DNA of 64,000 nucleotides from Paenibacillus tyrphae. GTDB taxonomy: Bacteria; Bacillota; Bacilli; Paenibacillales; NBRC-103111. The number at the start of each line of letters is the position of its first letter. Positions within the stretch are counted from its first letter, which is position 1. Location of the stretch: the NCBI RefSeq assembly GCF_024158745.1, contig NZ_JAMZAW010000006.1, positions 62,001 through 126,000 of the forward strand. Reading direction: 5' to 3'. Shown here piece after piece: positions 9,053-17,956 of this stretch. The translations under genes were made by a program, and so were the position numbers. The notes below the pieces were generated by a model. The model worked only from the letters and a program-made list of their open reading frames with translations, searched no databases and was not told the DNA's origin.

Positions 9053-9110
9053 CAAAAAAGCGGATTCCGCAGCGGCGCTGTCGCGTACGCTTTGAAATCC
9101 GCTTTTTTGC
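9053..9110. terminator. Bidirectional terminator between convergent genes
   Basis: CAAAAAAGCGGATT at 9053-9066 is the inverted complement of AATCCGCTTTTTTG at 9096-9109. A-tract and T-tract on both sides suit termination of pepA (+) and the convergent membrane-protein gene (-). Confidence 0.85.
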
Positions 9111-9146
9111 GATCCGAAAATGCAGAGACTGCGGTCGGTCCGGCAA

Positions 9147-9737
9147 TTAAGCCTGAAGCTGTTTGCCCTCGTTCGCCGTTACCGCGCCGGGCGTAACCAT
9201 CACCTTCATCGCCGCTTCCTCCAGATCGGCCATCCGAATGAGCAGGCGCGACACTTCGTCGGTCGTATAAGACAGACTGCGGGTCCGCTCGGCCAATTGC
9301 GGGAGGTCGATGCCGATCCACCCCTGCTTGCGGGGATGGAGGGACAGGTCAAAGGGAAGTACGGCCAGCGCCGCTTCGGTGCTTTCGGAGCCGCCCGCAG
9401 CTTTGGCTTCCGGTGCTCCGGAAGATTCACTATTCCCCATACTGTTTAAGTGAAAATACAGCTTGCGGCTGTGATTCCAACGAATAAATCCGGGCTTGAA
9501 CGCGATGGTCAGCACCGGATCGCCGCCGATGGTTTGTTTCACGAACCGGACCCCGGCTTTCGGCTTCATGCGAATATATTGATGCCGTCCCAAGTCGGGC
9601 AAAAATATGACGATCGCGACCGGCAGCGCGCTGGCCGCATACAAGTATACGATGGATTCATAGTAAACCGCGAGCCCAAGCAGACCGATAAATAAAATAA
9701 CGGATAATACGAGCAACCACTTGTTTGATTTGAACAT
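9147..9737 (-). CDS. Hypothetical membrane protein with two N-terminal TM segments
   Basis: A 196-residue protein. Two hydrophobic helices at residues about 7-25 and 28-46 (WLLVLSVILFIGLLGLAVYY; YLYAASALPVAIVIFLP) precede a soluble domain. That domain contains IAFKPGFIRW, an Ala/Glu/Ser-rich stretch at about 103-122, and a C-terminal helix with DEVSRLLIRMADLEEAAMKV. No enzyme motif is visible. A GGGGG box lies 11 bases before the ATG. It is convergent with pepA and divergent from the oxidoreductase at 9989. Function unknown. Confidence 0.7.
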   Translation of the reverse strand: MFKSNKWLLVLSVILFIGLLGLAVYYESIVYLYAASALPVAIVIFLPDLGRHQYIRMKPKAGVRFVKQTIGGDPVLTIAFKPGFIRWNHSRKLYFHLNSMGNSESSGAPEAKAAGGSESTEAALAVLPFDLSLHPRKQGWIGIDLPQLAERTRSLSYTTDEVSRLLIRMADLEEAAMKVMVTPGAVTANEGKQLQA

Positions 9738-9988
9738 GAATGTAAATCCCCCAGATGATCAGGCATTTTCAAAAAACAGCCGACACTCCTATTCTACCAT
9801 AACCTTCACAGCCTTTGAAAGCGATCAGTATGTTCACGGATTGTCAATTTTTTGTAAGGATTGCGTCTGCACTTTGGTTCCTTGCTGCACCGGCGGAGAT
9901 AAAGGTCTCTTGCGTGGGCTTCGAAGGGATTGGAAAGGGGAAGGCCGAATTGTAATATGTACCAATCCTAAATCGGGGGGACATCCGA

Positions 9989-10945
9989 ATGAAACGCAAA
10001 ATTGGCATCATCGGGCTGGGAGATATCGCCCAAAAAGTATATTTGCCGCTGTTATCGACGAACGAAAACGTCGATATCGTGGGACTGTCCAGCCGTTCGA
10101 TGTCGACTGTAGACCGAATCGGCGCACAGTATCGGATCGCCGGACGATACGCTTCCCTCACGGAAATGCTGCGTCAGGCCAAGCCGGAGGCGGTATTCGT
10201 CCACGGTCCGACGGAAACGCACGATACCATCGTAACGACATGCTTAAAGGAGGGAATTCACGTTTACGTCGATAAGCCTCTGGCTTACGACATCGAAGCT
10301 TCGGAACGGATGGCGGCCTATGCCGCCGATCGCGGGCTGCTGCTTGCCGTCGGGTTCAATCGCCGCTTCGCGCCGCTGTATGTGCAGGCCAAGCGATGGA
10401 TGGAGGAAGGGGGCGGCTTCGATCTGGTGACGGCGGCGAAGCACCGGACGAAGCTACAAAGCCACGGTGCCAAGCATACGCTATACGACGATTTGATTCA
10501 CATGCTCGATTTATTGCTGTGGCTTGGCGGAGACACCTTCGACGTGGCGTCGTACCGTCAGCGCACCGATCACGAAGGACGGCTTTTGTTCGGAGCTGGC
10601 ACCTTGACTTTCGGTCATGGCTCATCCGCAGCCTCCCCGCAGGATGCGGCAGTTGCGCAATTCAGCATGGTGCGTCAAGCGGGAGCCGATCTGGAACAGC
10701 TGGAGCTGCACGGAAGCGGCCGGTCCGCCGAAGTGCTGAACATGGAAACCGCGGTATGGAGAACAGCGGGCGCTTCCCCCCAAGAGCAAACGTTCGGAAG
10801 CTGGGATTCGATCTTGCACCGCCGGGGGTTCGCCGATGCGGTGGATCATTTCTTGGCATGCATCGCGGACCCTTCGAGCTGTACGATCCGCGCCGACCGG
10901 ACGTTGCCGGCGCACCGTCTGGTGGAAAAGCTTTTCCCGGAGTGA
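9989..10945 (+). CDS. Gfo/Idh/MocA family NAD(P)-dependent oxidoreductase
   Basis: A 318-residue protein. Residues 1-120 form a Rossmann fold (KIGIIGLGDIAQKVYLPLL) ending in the family Lys-Pro motif as YVDKPLA in place of the more common EKP. The C-terminal Gfo/Idh domain has the histidines expected near the active site (DDLIHMLDLLLWLGG). Such enzymes oxidise or reduce sugars, inositols or imines; the exact substrate cannot be read. A GGGGGG stretch precedes the ATG. The gene ends 51 bases before the histidine-kinase gene, so the two may be co-transcribed. Confidence 0.85.
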   Translation: MKRKIGIIGLGDIAQKVYLPLLSTNENVDIVGLSSRSMSTVDRIGAQYRIAGRYASLTEMLRQAKPEAVFVHGPTETHDTIVTTCLKEGIHVYVDKPLAYDIEASERMAAYAADRGLLLAVGFNRRFAPLYVQAKRWMEEGGGFDLVTAAKHRTKLQSHGAKHTLYDDLIHMLDLLLWLGGDTFDVASYRQRTDHEGRLLFGAGTLTFGHGSSAASPQDAAVAQFSMVRQAGADLEQLELHGSGRSAEVLNMETAVWRTAGASPQEQTFGSWDSILHRRGFADAVDHFLACIADPSSCTIRADRTLPAHRLVEKLFPE

Positions 10946-10996
10946 AATGAAGCGTGACCGCATCAGGTTGACATGCGAAGGAGGTGTCTGCTTTTC

Positions 10997-13147
10997 ATGG
11001 AGCAGGATTCCCTGATCAAGTACTGCTTCACCTATGCCCCCGGCGGTATCGCGCTCATTTCGGCGGAAGGATATTTTGTCAGGGTCAACCCCGCGTTCGG
11101 CAGCCTGCTCGGCTACACCGAAGAGGAGTTGGCGAATCGGCCGGAGAAGCAGCTTACTTATCCGAATGACCCCGGCGTTAAGGAGGCAGCCGCACCGTTG
11201 CTTGAGCCTGGCGCCGCATCCGGGATAGCGGTGGTCAAACGCTACCTGCGCAAAGACGGCGGCACAGTCCGGGTAAAGCTCGACGTCATCCTCATCCGCG
11301 ATCGGGACGGATCGCACGCCGGCTTCTGCGCCTACGCATCGGAATGGCCGGAAGCTGAGGAACCTCAGATGCTCCAAGCGGCGGAGCTGTACGAGATGGT
11401 CTCGGAGCATACGCGCGACGTCATCTCTTACGGAATTGACGGCGTGCTGCAGTTCGTTTCCCCGGCTTCGCTCAAGCATCAGCTTGGCTTCGAACCGGAG
11501 GAGCTGATCGGAAAGCACACCTCCGAATTCATCCATCCGGACGATCTTGAGTCCTTGGGAGAACAAACCTTTCGGGACTCCGATTCGTTCATCTGCCGGA
11601 TTCGCCACAAGCAGGGATATTACGTCTGGTTTGAAGTTTCCGTGAAGCGGGTCATCGACCCGGAAGGACTCCAAGTGAAAGAAATTTATATCGGCCGGGA
11701 CGTCACGGAGCGGGAGCGGGCGCAGGCTGCGCTTCGCCATAGCGAGCAGAATCTGGCGCAATCGCAGCGCATCGCCCGTTTGGGCAGCTTTGAATGGGAC
11801 GCGCTGACCGACAAAATGCTGTGGTCGGGCGAGCTGCGCCGCATTCTGCAAACCGATCTGCATGCAGACGTGACGTACGAGGAGCTGTTGGCCCGCATTC
11901 ACCCGAATGACCGGGAGGCGGCGCGGCAGTCGATGGGGGGAGCGTTGGCCGGGCGCGAAATTCAAGTGGAATGCAGGATCGTCCTGGGCGACGGGACGGT
12001 CAAATTCATCCGGATTCAAAGCGTTACGACATTGACCTCGAAAGGAAGACCGCTTCGGATCAGCGGGACGATCCAGGATATTACGGGCCAGAAGCTGATG
12101 CTGCAAATGCTGGAAGAAAGCGTAGACCGGTATACGTCGCTCAAAAAATATAATTTGGACGCGATCGTCTCGCTTAACAAGAGCGGGATCATCACGTCGG
12201 CGAACCCTGCGGCCGAAACCATTACCGGCTATTCCGTGCTGGAGCTGATCGGCATGCCTTTTGCCGATTTGCTGGCCTCCGAAGAAGAGGAAGCGCAGAC
12301 GCTGCTCCATAGAATCATGCACGAAGGCGCCTTGTCCGGCATGGAAATGAAGATCGTCCGCAAGTCGGGGCAACCGGCCTATCTGCTCGCGACACCGGCC
12401 CCGATCTACGTCAACCGCAAGCAGGTTGGCTGCTACATTATCGCCAAGGACATTACGGAGCAGAAGCGAAAGGACGAGCTGCTGCTCAAGTCCGAGAAGC
12501 TGTCGATTGCCGGGCAGCTTGCCGCAGGGGTCGCTCACGAAATTCGCAATCCGCTGACGGCGCTCAAGGGCTTCGTTCAGCTGATGGGCCAGTCGGAACA
12601 CAGCTATTCGCAATATTTGCCGATTATGAAGGAGGAGCTGGAGCGGATCGAGGTGATTATCAGCGAGCTGTTGATGCTGGCCAAGCCGCAAGCGGTTCAA
12701 ATGAAAATCGCCGACCTCGCCGTGCTCGTTCAAGAGGTGATCATGCTGACCAGTGCGCAGGCGATGCTTCTTAACATCGAGATCCGCTTCTTCCCAACCG
12801 ACGATCCGCTGCCGATCCGCTGCGATCCGAATCAGATCAAGCAGGTGTTCGTCAACTTTTTGAAAAATGCATTCGAGGCGATGCCGCGAGGGGGGACCAT
12901 TGACGTAAGTATGGAGGCTGTGGAGCAGGGTCTTGCCTTGGTCCGTATCGCCGATCAAGGCTGCGGCATTTCGCAGGAGCAGCTGCGACAGATCGGCGAG
13001 CCGTTCTATTCGACCAAAGAAGCGGGGACGGGACTCGGCCTGCTCGTCAGCCACAAAATTATCGAGCATCACAAGGGCCGGATTCACATCGCCAGCGAGG
13101 TGGGCGTCGGCACGACGATCCAGGTCACGCTGCCCATTCACCGTTAG
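10997..13147 (+). CDS. Multi-PAS sensor histidine kinase (sporulation-kinase type)
   Basis: A 716-residue soluble kinase without membrane segments. Four PAS domains are recognisable: residues about 5-115, about 130-245, about 255-365 (PAS_3 type, GSFEWDALTDKMLWSGEL) and about 370-485 (NKSGIITSANPAAETITGYS). HisKA follows, with the phospho-acceptor in VAHEIRNPLTALKGF at about 510, then a HATPase domain with N box NFLKNAFEAM, DQGCGIS and GTGLGLLVSHKII. This layout matches Kin-type kinases that feed the Spo0 phosphorelay. No response regulator is adjacent, which agrees with a phosphorelay role. ATG 10997 follows GAAGGAGGTG by 10 bases; the ATG at 10973 lies before that box. Confidence 0.9.
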   Translation: MEQDSLIKYCFTYAPGGIALISAEGYFVRVNPAFGSLLGYTEEELANRPEKQLTYPNDPGVKEAAAPLLEPGAASGIAVVKRYLRKDGGTVRVKLDVILIRDRDGSHAGFCAYASEWPEAEEPQMLQAAELYEMVSEHTRDVISYGIDGVLQFVSPASLKHQLGFEPEELIGKHTSEFIHPDDLESLGEQTFRDSDSFICRIRHKQGYYVWFEVSVKRVIDPEGLQVKEIYIGRDVTERERAQAALRHSEQNLAQSQRIARLGSFEWDALTDKMLWSGELRRILQTDLHADVTYEELLARIHPNDREAARQSMGGALAGREIQVECRIVLGDGTVKFIRIQSVTTLTSKGRPLRISGTIQDITGQKLMLQMLEESVDRYTSLKKYNLDAIVSLNKSGIITSANPAAETITGYSVLELIGMPFADLLASEEEEAQTLLHRIMHEGALSGMEMKIVRKSGQPAYLLATPAPIYVNRKQVGCYIIAKDITEQKRKDELLLKSEKLSIAGQLAAGVAHEIRNPLTALKGFVQLMGQSEHSYSQYLPIMKEELERIEVIISELLMLAKPQAVQMKIADLAVLVQEVIMLTSAQAMLLNIEIRFFPTDDPLPIRCDPNQIKQVFVNFLKNAFEAMPRGGTIDVSMEAVEQGLALVRIADQGCGISQEQLRQIGEPFYSTKEAGTGLGLLVSHKIIEHHKGRIHIASEVGVGTTIQVTLPIHR

Positions 13148-13261
13148 CAGTCGGCAGGTATGCGCTCTAAGGTGAAGCCTGTTGAGCGACCGCAATGCCC
13201 GGCCCCCTTTTTATGGGTATACTAGAAGGAAAAGACGCAGCGTGAAAAGGAGGCGTAGTTT

Positions 13262-13873
13262 ATGACGATAGATGACAAAATGCCGCAGCCGGAAGCGGGA
13301 GGACCTGCGCCGGAGCGTGTGCCTCCCGGTCAGAAAGTGACGGAAGGCTTTCCGGTGCTGCATTATGGCGAAATTCCTTACTACAACGACATGGGCAAAT
13401 GGAGTCTGCGCCTGTTCGGGCTGGTGGACGAGGAGCTGACGCTGAGCTATAAACAGTTTTTGGCGCTGCCGCGCCGGGAGTTCCGCAACGATATCCACTG
13501 CGTGACGACCTGGTCCAAGCTGGACAACGTCTGGGAAGGCGTGGCCGTAGCCACGCTGATGGAGCGGATTAAGCTGAAGCCGGAAGCGCAGTACGTGATG
13601 CTGCACGCCGAGCACGGGTGGAGCACGAATCTGCCTTTCGCGGATTTCCTGCGCGACACGACGTTTCTCGGTATCCGGCATAACGGCGTGCTGCTCTCGC
13701 CGGAGCACGGCTATCCCATGCGCGCGGTCGTCCCGCACCTGTATTTCTGGAAAAGCGCCAAATGGCTGCGCGGCATCGAGTTTATGGAGAAGGATAAGCC
13801 GGGCTTTTGGGAGCGGAACGGGTATCACATGTACGGCGATCCCTTCAAGGAGGAAAGGTACGATTTTGATTGA
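13262..13873 (+). CDS. Molybdopterin-dependent oxidoreductase (sulfite-oxidase fold, YuiH-like)
   Basis: A 203-residue protein with the oxidoreductase molybdopterin-binding domain. The conserved molybdenum-ligand cysteine is in IHCVTTWSKLDNVWEG near residue 80. HGYPMRAVVPHLYFWKSAKW matches the family C-terminal motif. It lacks a Tat signal or membrane segment, so it should be cytosolic like B. subtilis YuiH. An AAAAGGAGG box precedes the ATG. No cofactor-synthesis gene or redox partner is nearby. Substrate unknown. Confidence 0.85.
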   Translation: MTIDDKMPQPEAGGPAPERVPPGQKVTEGFPVLHYGEIPYYNDMGKWSLRLFGLVDEELTLSYKQFLALPRREFRNDIHCVTTWSKLDNVWEGVAVATLMERIKLKPEAQYVMLHAEHGWSTNLPFADFLRDTTFLGIRHNGVLLSPEHGYPMRAVVPHLYFWKSAKWLRGIEFMEKDKPGFWERNGYHMYGDPFKEERYDFD

Positions 13874-14059
13874 TAGGGTCGGAGCCCCTCCAGCCCCTCT
13901 TCCGGGAAGCCGGTACCCTAAGTCCGCCTTCAATTGAGTAATCGGGCATGTACCCCTGTTGGGACAAAATTATTATCCTTTAAAATAATTGTAAAAAGTT
14001 ATGATCAAGGGATAAGTCTTGCAGGGGATACATTTTACGATTGGCGGTGGACGGGGTAA

Positions 14060-15178
14060 ATGAGGAAAAAATCAAGTCTGTACAAACCGATCATTGCGGT
14101 CACCGGCAGTTCCGGTAAAACGACAACAAAAGAAATGATTGCCGCGATATTGAAGAAACGTTGGAAAATCTTCAAATCCCCCCAAAATAGAAATGCCATT
14201 TCGGCCACCAAAAGGCATGCAAAATTGCTCTGTTCTGTTCACCGGGCCGTTGTTTTGGAATATGGCATGCAGTATTACGGAAACATCAAACGCCACTGCC
14301 ACTATATTCGTCCCAATATAGGAGTTATCACCCATATTGGAAGGGCCCATATCGGCAATTTCGGCGGCCGAATTCAAGGTGTAGCCAAGGCGAAGTCGGA
14401 ATTAATCCGTTACATGAAATCGACAGGGACCTTATGGCTGAACGCCGACGACCAGCATTCCAAACTGCTGCGAACGAAGGGATTCAAGGGCCGCATCGTG
14501 CGAATCGGAATCCGCAACAAAGCCGTTTACCGGGCGTCTAAAATCCATAACGCCAAGCGTGGAATGACATTCCGGGTGAAGCTTGGCGGGAAAGAACACC
14601 GTTTCTATATCCCTATTTTAGGAAGGCATAATATTTATAACGCGTTGTTTGCAATTGGGATTTCGCATCGTTTGGGATTTACACCGAAGCAGATCCAGAA
14701 CGGCCTCAAAACCTATGAAAAGCCAAAAAGACGGCTGTACGTCTACAACTTGAGAAGAGGCATAAGAATAATCGACGATTCTTACAGCGCTAATCCGGAT
14801 GCGGTAAAAGCCGCCCTTGATGTATTGTCCGCTACCGGCAAAAACAAAAAAATTGCCGTACTGGGTTCCATGTCGGAATTAGGCGCATATGCAGTCAAAG
14901 GCCATAAAGAAATAGGGAGCTATGCAGCGCGAAAAAGCATCACTCATATCTATGCAATTGGAAAGTATGCCTCACAGATTATCGCTGGAGCCAAACAAGC
15001 AGGCTTTCCCTCCCAAAACTTGCACAGCTTCGTCTCCAAGGCACAGCTTCACAAGGCATTGGCTCGTGTTATACAACCTGGCACAACTATTCTTGTAAAA
15101 GGGTCAAATCAGATGAGGATGAACAAAACAGTAGCGTATCTGAAGCAAATTTATTTCAAAAACAGAGAAAATGCATGA
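14060..15178 (+). CDS. Mur ligase family protein (MurF-like, lacking N-terminal domain)
   Basis: A 372-residue ATP-dependent amide ligase. The ATP loop GSSGKTTTKE is at about residue 17, immediately after the start, so the roughly 80-residue UDP-substrate domain of true MurF is absent. The central domain has THIGRAHIGNFG and LNADDQHS; the C-terminal domain has DDSYSANPDAVKAALDVL, the MurF signature. It is very basic and less GC-rich than its neighbours. The family joins an amino acid or peptide to a carboxylate; with the UDP-MurNAc binding part missing, the substrate may differ from MurF. The ribosome site (GGTGGACGGGG) is weak. Confidence 0.82.
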   Translation: MRKKSSLYKPIIAVTGSSGKTTTKEMIAAILKKRWKIFKSPQNRNAISATKRHAKLLCSVHRAVVLEYGMQYYGNIKRHCHYIRPNIGVITHIGRAHIGNFGGRIQGVAKAKSELIRYMKSTGTLWLNADDQHSKLLRTKGFKGRIVRIGIRNKAVYRASKIHNAKRGMTFRVKLGGKEHRFYIPILGRHNIYNALFAIGISHRLGFTPKQIQNGLKTYEKPKRRLYVYNLRRGIRIIDDSYSANPDAVKAALDVLSATGKNKKIAVLGSMSELGAYAVKGHKEIGSYAARKSITHIYAIGKYASQIIAGAKQAGFPSQNLHSFVSKAQLHKALARVIQPGTTILVKGSNQMRMNKTVAYLKQIYFKNRENA

Positions 15179-15189
15179 TTCGCGAAATG

Positions 15190-15217
15190 ACCGGCGTTCG
15201 TATCGGACGCCGGTTTT
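15190..15217 (+). terminator. Terminator after the Mur ligase gene
   Basis: ACCGGCGT at 15190-15197 pairs with ACGCCGGT at 15207-15214, followed by TTT. Confidence 0.75.
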
Positions 15218-15377
15218 CTATGGACATTTGGCGCACCTTATTTCTATTTTTATCGTATGGTTGTGTTTACATTTGTATTCCCCGTGTTGCAGCAATACTG
15301 TGATCAATGTCATTCCGATCGGGGAGGAAGAACGGTAACATAAATTATAGTAGATCTCAGAGAAAGGGATGTTGTTC

Positions 15378-15806
15378 ATGCCGTATCAAAACATTTTGAC
15401 CGCATTTGACGGCTCGGCATTATCGGTAAAAGCGCTGGAAAAGGCCATAAAATTTGCTCAAGATCATGCCGCGAGGCTTGAAGTGATTCATGTCTGCCAT
15501 ATCCCCGTTCCCGTGTTCGGAGGGCCGCTGTATGCCGCACCGTTCAACGAGGATAAAGATTACTTGCTCGCCGCCCAAGCGATTATCGAAGAAGCCAAAC
15601 GCTTAACCTCGCAGCTGCCTGACGTGAAGGTGACCCTGAAGCAGGGACAGCCGGCTCTTGCCATTCTGGAATACGCCGAAGAAAGCGGATGCGACCTGAT
15701 CATTATGGGAAGCAGAGGACTAGGCGGCCTGCGCGAATTTGTTCTTGGCAGCGTCAGCCATCATGTGGTACAGCACTCCAAAGTTCCGGTGCTGATTGTC
15801 AAGTAA
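15378..15806 (+). CDS. Universal stress protein UspA family
   Basis: A 142-residue single-domain Usp. The N-terminus MPYQNILTAFDGSALS contains the Asp of the ATP-binding fold, and the C-terminus GSRGLGGLREFVLGSVS gives the G-x2-G-x9-G-S phosphate-binding motif. It is probably a cytosolic ATP-binding protein induced under stress or starvation. ATG 15378 is chosen because AGAAAGGG ends right before the alternative ATG 15369. It is followed by an unusual hairpin-repeat-hairpin arrangement. Confidence 0.88.
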   Translation: MPYQNILTAFDGSALSVKALEKAIKFAQDHAARLEVIHVCHIPVPVFGGPLYAAPFNEDKDYLLAAQAIIEEAKRLTSQLPDVKVTLKQGQPALAILEYAEESGCDLIIMGSRGLGGLREFVLGSVSHHVVQHSKVPVLIVK

Positions 15807-15816
15807 CTCGGTTCAC

Positions 15817-15833
15817 AGCACCTGCAAGGTGCT
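15817..15833 (+). repeat. Hairpin left of palindromic element copy 1
   Basis: AGCACC-loop-GGTGCT, no T-tract. Its stem is the same as that of the terminator on the far side of the element (16051-16065), but the loop differs (TGCAA versus TTTAT). Confidence 0.6.
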
Positions 15834-15837
15834 GTGC

Positions 15838-16043
15838 TTGTCGCGAAAGTGCTCAATTGAAGTAATAGAGGTGTACGAGTGGGTGGGGTATCCACTTCCG
15901 ACCGCTCTTGTCCTCGGGAAATTTGATTGGAAGCCGCTTAGTAGCGGACATTTCCCGAAGACAAAGGCGGCCGCTATCGCTTCTCCAGTGGATACCCCAC
16001 CTCCGTTTACATCTCTATTTTCGTAAAAGTCCACTTTCTCAAC
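15838..16043 (-). repeat. Palindromic intergenic element, copy 1
   Basis: About 206 bp, imperfectly palindromic over its whole length. The ends read GTTGAGAAAGTGG on the minus strand and a diverged complement on the other side. TGGGGTATCCACT recurs inverted inside each arm, and the tip is CCGCT-ACT-AAGCGG. It is highly similar to the copies at 23792 and 27537 (inverted relative to them). There is no coding potential. It lies between uspA and the LytS-like kinase gene. Confidence 0.85.
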
Positions 16044-16050
16044 AGCCTGC

Positions 16051-16073
16051 GCACCTTTATGGTGCTTTTTTTT
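16051..16073 (+). terminator. Terminator right of element copy 1
   Basis: GCACC-TTTAT-GGTGC followed by eight T. It would end transcripts coming from uspA through the palindromic element. Confidence 0.8.
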
Positions 16074-16165
16074 ATTTCGTAAGCAGGGTCGCAGTCGATC
16101 CAAAAAGTTTATTCTCCCGCGCTCAATTCCGGGTATAATGGGGATAACTAACCAAGGAACGGGGG

Positions 16166-17956
16166 ATGGGGATGCAGCACTTAACTTTGCTGCTCATGGA
16201 GCGGATGGGCCTGCTATTGTTGATCACGTTCATCCTTACCCGAATCCCGCAGTTCCGTTACCTGCTCGACCGGCGGCCGGATTGGAGAACCGGATTGACG
16301 TTTTCGCTGGTTTTCGGTCTGGTCAGCATCGGAGGCACGTACGCCGGGGTGACGATTACCGGGGAGAGGGTGGACTCTTCTTTTCTCGTAGCTTCCCTTC
16401 AGCCGGAGGAGGCGATGGCGGATTCGGCGCTGATCGGGGTGATGGTGGCCGGTCTGCTTGGCGGGGTCGCCGTAGGCACGGGGGCCGGTCTCATCTCCGG
16501 CATTCACGCGTACAGCCTGGGCGGAATTACCGGTGTCGCCGATGCGGTGTCTACGCCAATCTTGGGTCTCTTGGCCGGACTGGTCGCCCGTTTCTTTGCC
16601 GAAGAAAGAGTCATCGCGCCGGTGAAGGCGCTGTTTATCAGCGTGTTCGCTCCCATCCTGCAAATGGGCGTCGTGCTGATCGTGAACGAGTCTTCGCCTG
16701 CCGCGATCCGCACGGTGGATCTCATCGGGATCCCGATGGTGGCGGCCACCAGCGTAGGGGTCGGTATTTTGGTTGCGATGATTCAAGCAGCCATGAAGGA
16801 GGAGGAGAGGGCCGCCGCCTCCGAGACACAGCGGGCGCTGCATATCGCGGAGATGGCGCTTCCTTTTCTTAAGCAGGGGCTGACCTTCGAGACCGCCGAA
16901 GCGGCGGCCAATGTACTGCGCCGCGAGCTTCGCGCCAGTGCGGTCGCCATTACGGATACGAAGCAAATCTTGGCGCATGCAGGCACCGGGATGATGCCGG
17001 GCATTCAAGGAACGCCGATCGCTTCGGAATTGTCGAGGAAGGCGGTCCAAACCGGGGAGATTCAAATTGCCCGAACGAAGGAGCAGATTCAGCCGCACCA
17101 CCCGGCGATCGGCGCGGCGATTATCGTTCCGATCCGAAGCGGGGGACAAGTTGCGGGATTAATCAAATTGTATTATCCCAGTGTCAGGCAGATCCGTCCG
17201 GTGGAGGAGGCTTTTGCCCAAGGGCTGAGCAAGCTGATCTCGATTCAGCTCGATATCGCGATGGCGGAGCAACTGAGAAGCTTGATGAAGGATGCAGAAT
17301 TGAAAGCGCTTCAGGCGCAAATTAACCCGCACTTTTTGTTCAATACGCTCAATGCGATCGTCACGCTGATTCGCATCAAGCCCGAAGCAGCCAGACGGGT
17401 TACCGTGCAGCTCGGGCATTACATGCGCATGAACCTGACGATGACCCAAGCGCCGCTTGTCCCGCTGTATAAGGAATTGGAGCATCTTCATACGTACCTC
17501 GGTATCGTGAATATCCGGTTCGAGGACCAGCTTTCCGTCGATTGTCAATGCGATCCCGGCCTGGAATCCGTGTCCATCCCGCCTTCCACGCTCCAGCCGC
17601 TGGTGGAAAACAGCATTCATCATGGTTTTAAAGGGCGGACGGACAGGGGCGACATTCATGTCGAGCTCCGCCGAGTAGCGGATGGGGTTCACATTGTGGT
17701 CAAGGACAACGGCAACGGTTTTCCAGCGGACGTATTGGAGACACTGGGAGCTTCTCCGGTCACGGGCGGCGGGAGCGAGAGTACGGGCATTGGAGTCTAT
17801 AACGTGAACCGGCGGCTGATCCACTTGTTCGGCCCGGAAGCAAGGCTGAAATTTTTTAACCCGCCCGAGGGAGGGGCGTGCATCGAATGTACGATACCTT
17901 ATCAAGCGGAGGAAAGGCGTGAAGCGATAGATGAAAGTGATGATCGCAGAGGATGA
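16166..17956 (+). CDS. LytS-like sensor histidine kinase (5TM, GAF)
   Basis: A 596-residue membrane kinase. Residues 1-215 form the LytS-type multi-helix sensor (about 5-6 segments, with GLLGGVAVGTGAGLISGIHA). A GAF-like domain spans about 225-365. His_kinase begins at LQAQINPHFLFNTLNAI (about 385, phospho-His in NPHFLFN). The HATPase domain has PLVENSIHHGFKG, DNGNGF and TGIGVYNVNRR. LytS relatives sense extracellular carboxylates such as pyruvate or report envelope state. A TATAAT at 16134-16139 can serve as -10, and AAGGAA precedes the start; ATG 16172 is an alternative. It overlaps the response-regulator gene by 26 bases. Confidence 0.9.
   Translation: MGMQHLTLLLMERMGLLLLITFILTRIPQFRYLLDRRPDWRTGLTFSLVFGLVSIGGTYAGVTITGERVDSSFLVASLQPEEAMADSALIGVMVAGLLGGVAVGTGAGLISGIHAYSLGGITGVADAVSTPILGLLAGLVARFFAEERVIAPVKALFISVFAPILQMGVVLIVNESSPAAIRTVDLIGIPMVAATSVGVGILVAMIQAAMKEEERAAASETQRALHIAEMALPFLKQGLTFETAEAAANVLRRELRASAVAITDTKQILAHAGTGMMPGIQGTPIASELSRKAVQTGEIQIARTKEQIQPHHPAIGAAIIVPIRSGGQVAGLIKLYYPSVRQIRPVEEAFAQGLSKLISIQLDIAMAEQLRSLMKDAELKALQAQINPHFLFNTLNAIVTLIRIKPEAARRVTVQLGHYMRMNLTMTQAPLVPLYKELEHLHTYLGIVNIRFEDQLSVDCQCDPGLESVSIPPSTLQPLVENSIHHGFKGRTDRGDIHVELRRVADGVHIVVKDNGNGFPADVLETLGASPVTGGGSESTGIGVYNVNRRLIHLFGPEARLKFFNPPEGGACIECTIPYQAEERREAIDESDDRRG

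Noticed and set aside
15796..16138. Several 76-96-codon ORFs across palindromic element copy 1
   Set aside because: They are by-products of the palindrome, lack ribosome sites and are not kept in the other two copies.
16138..16872. A 244-codon ORF in a second frame of the LytS-like kinase gene
   Set aside because: The sequence is Arg/Gly/His-rich as expected of a shadow frame; the overlapping kinase frame has clear domains.
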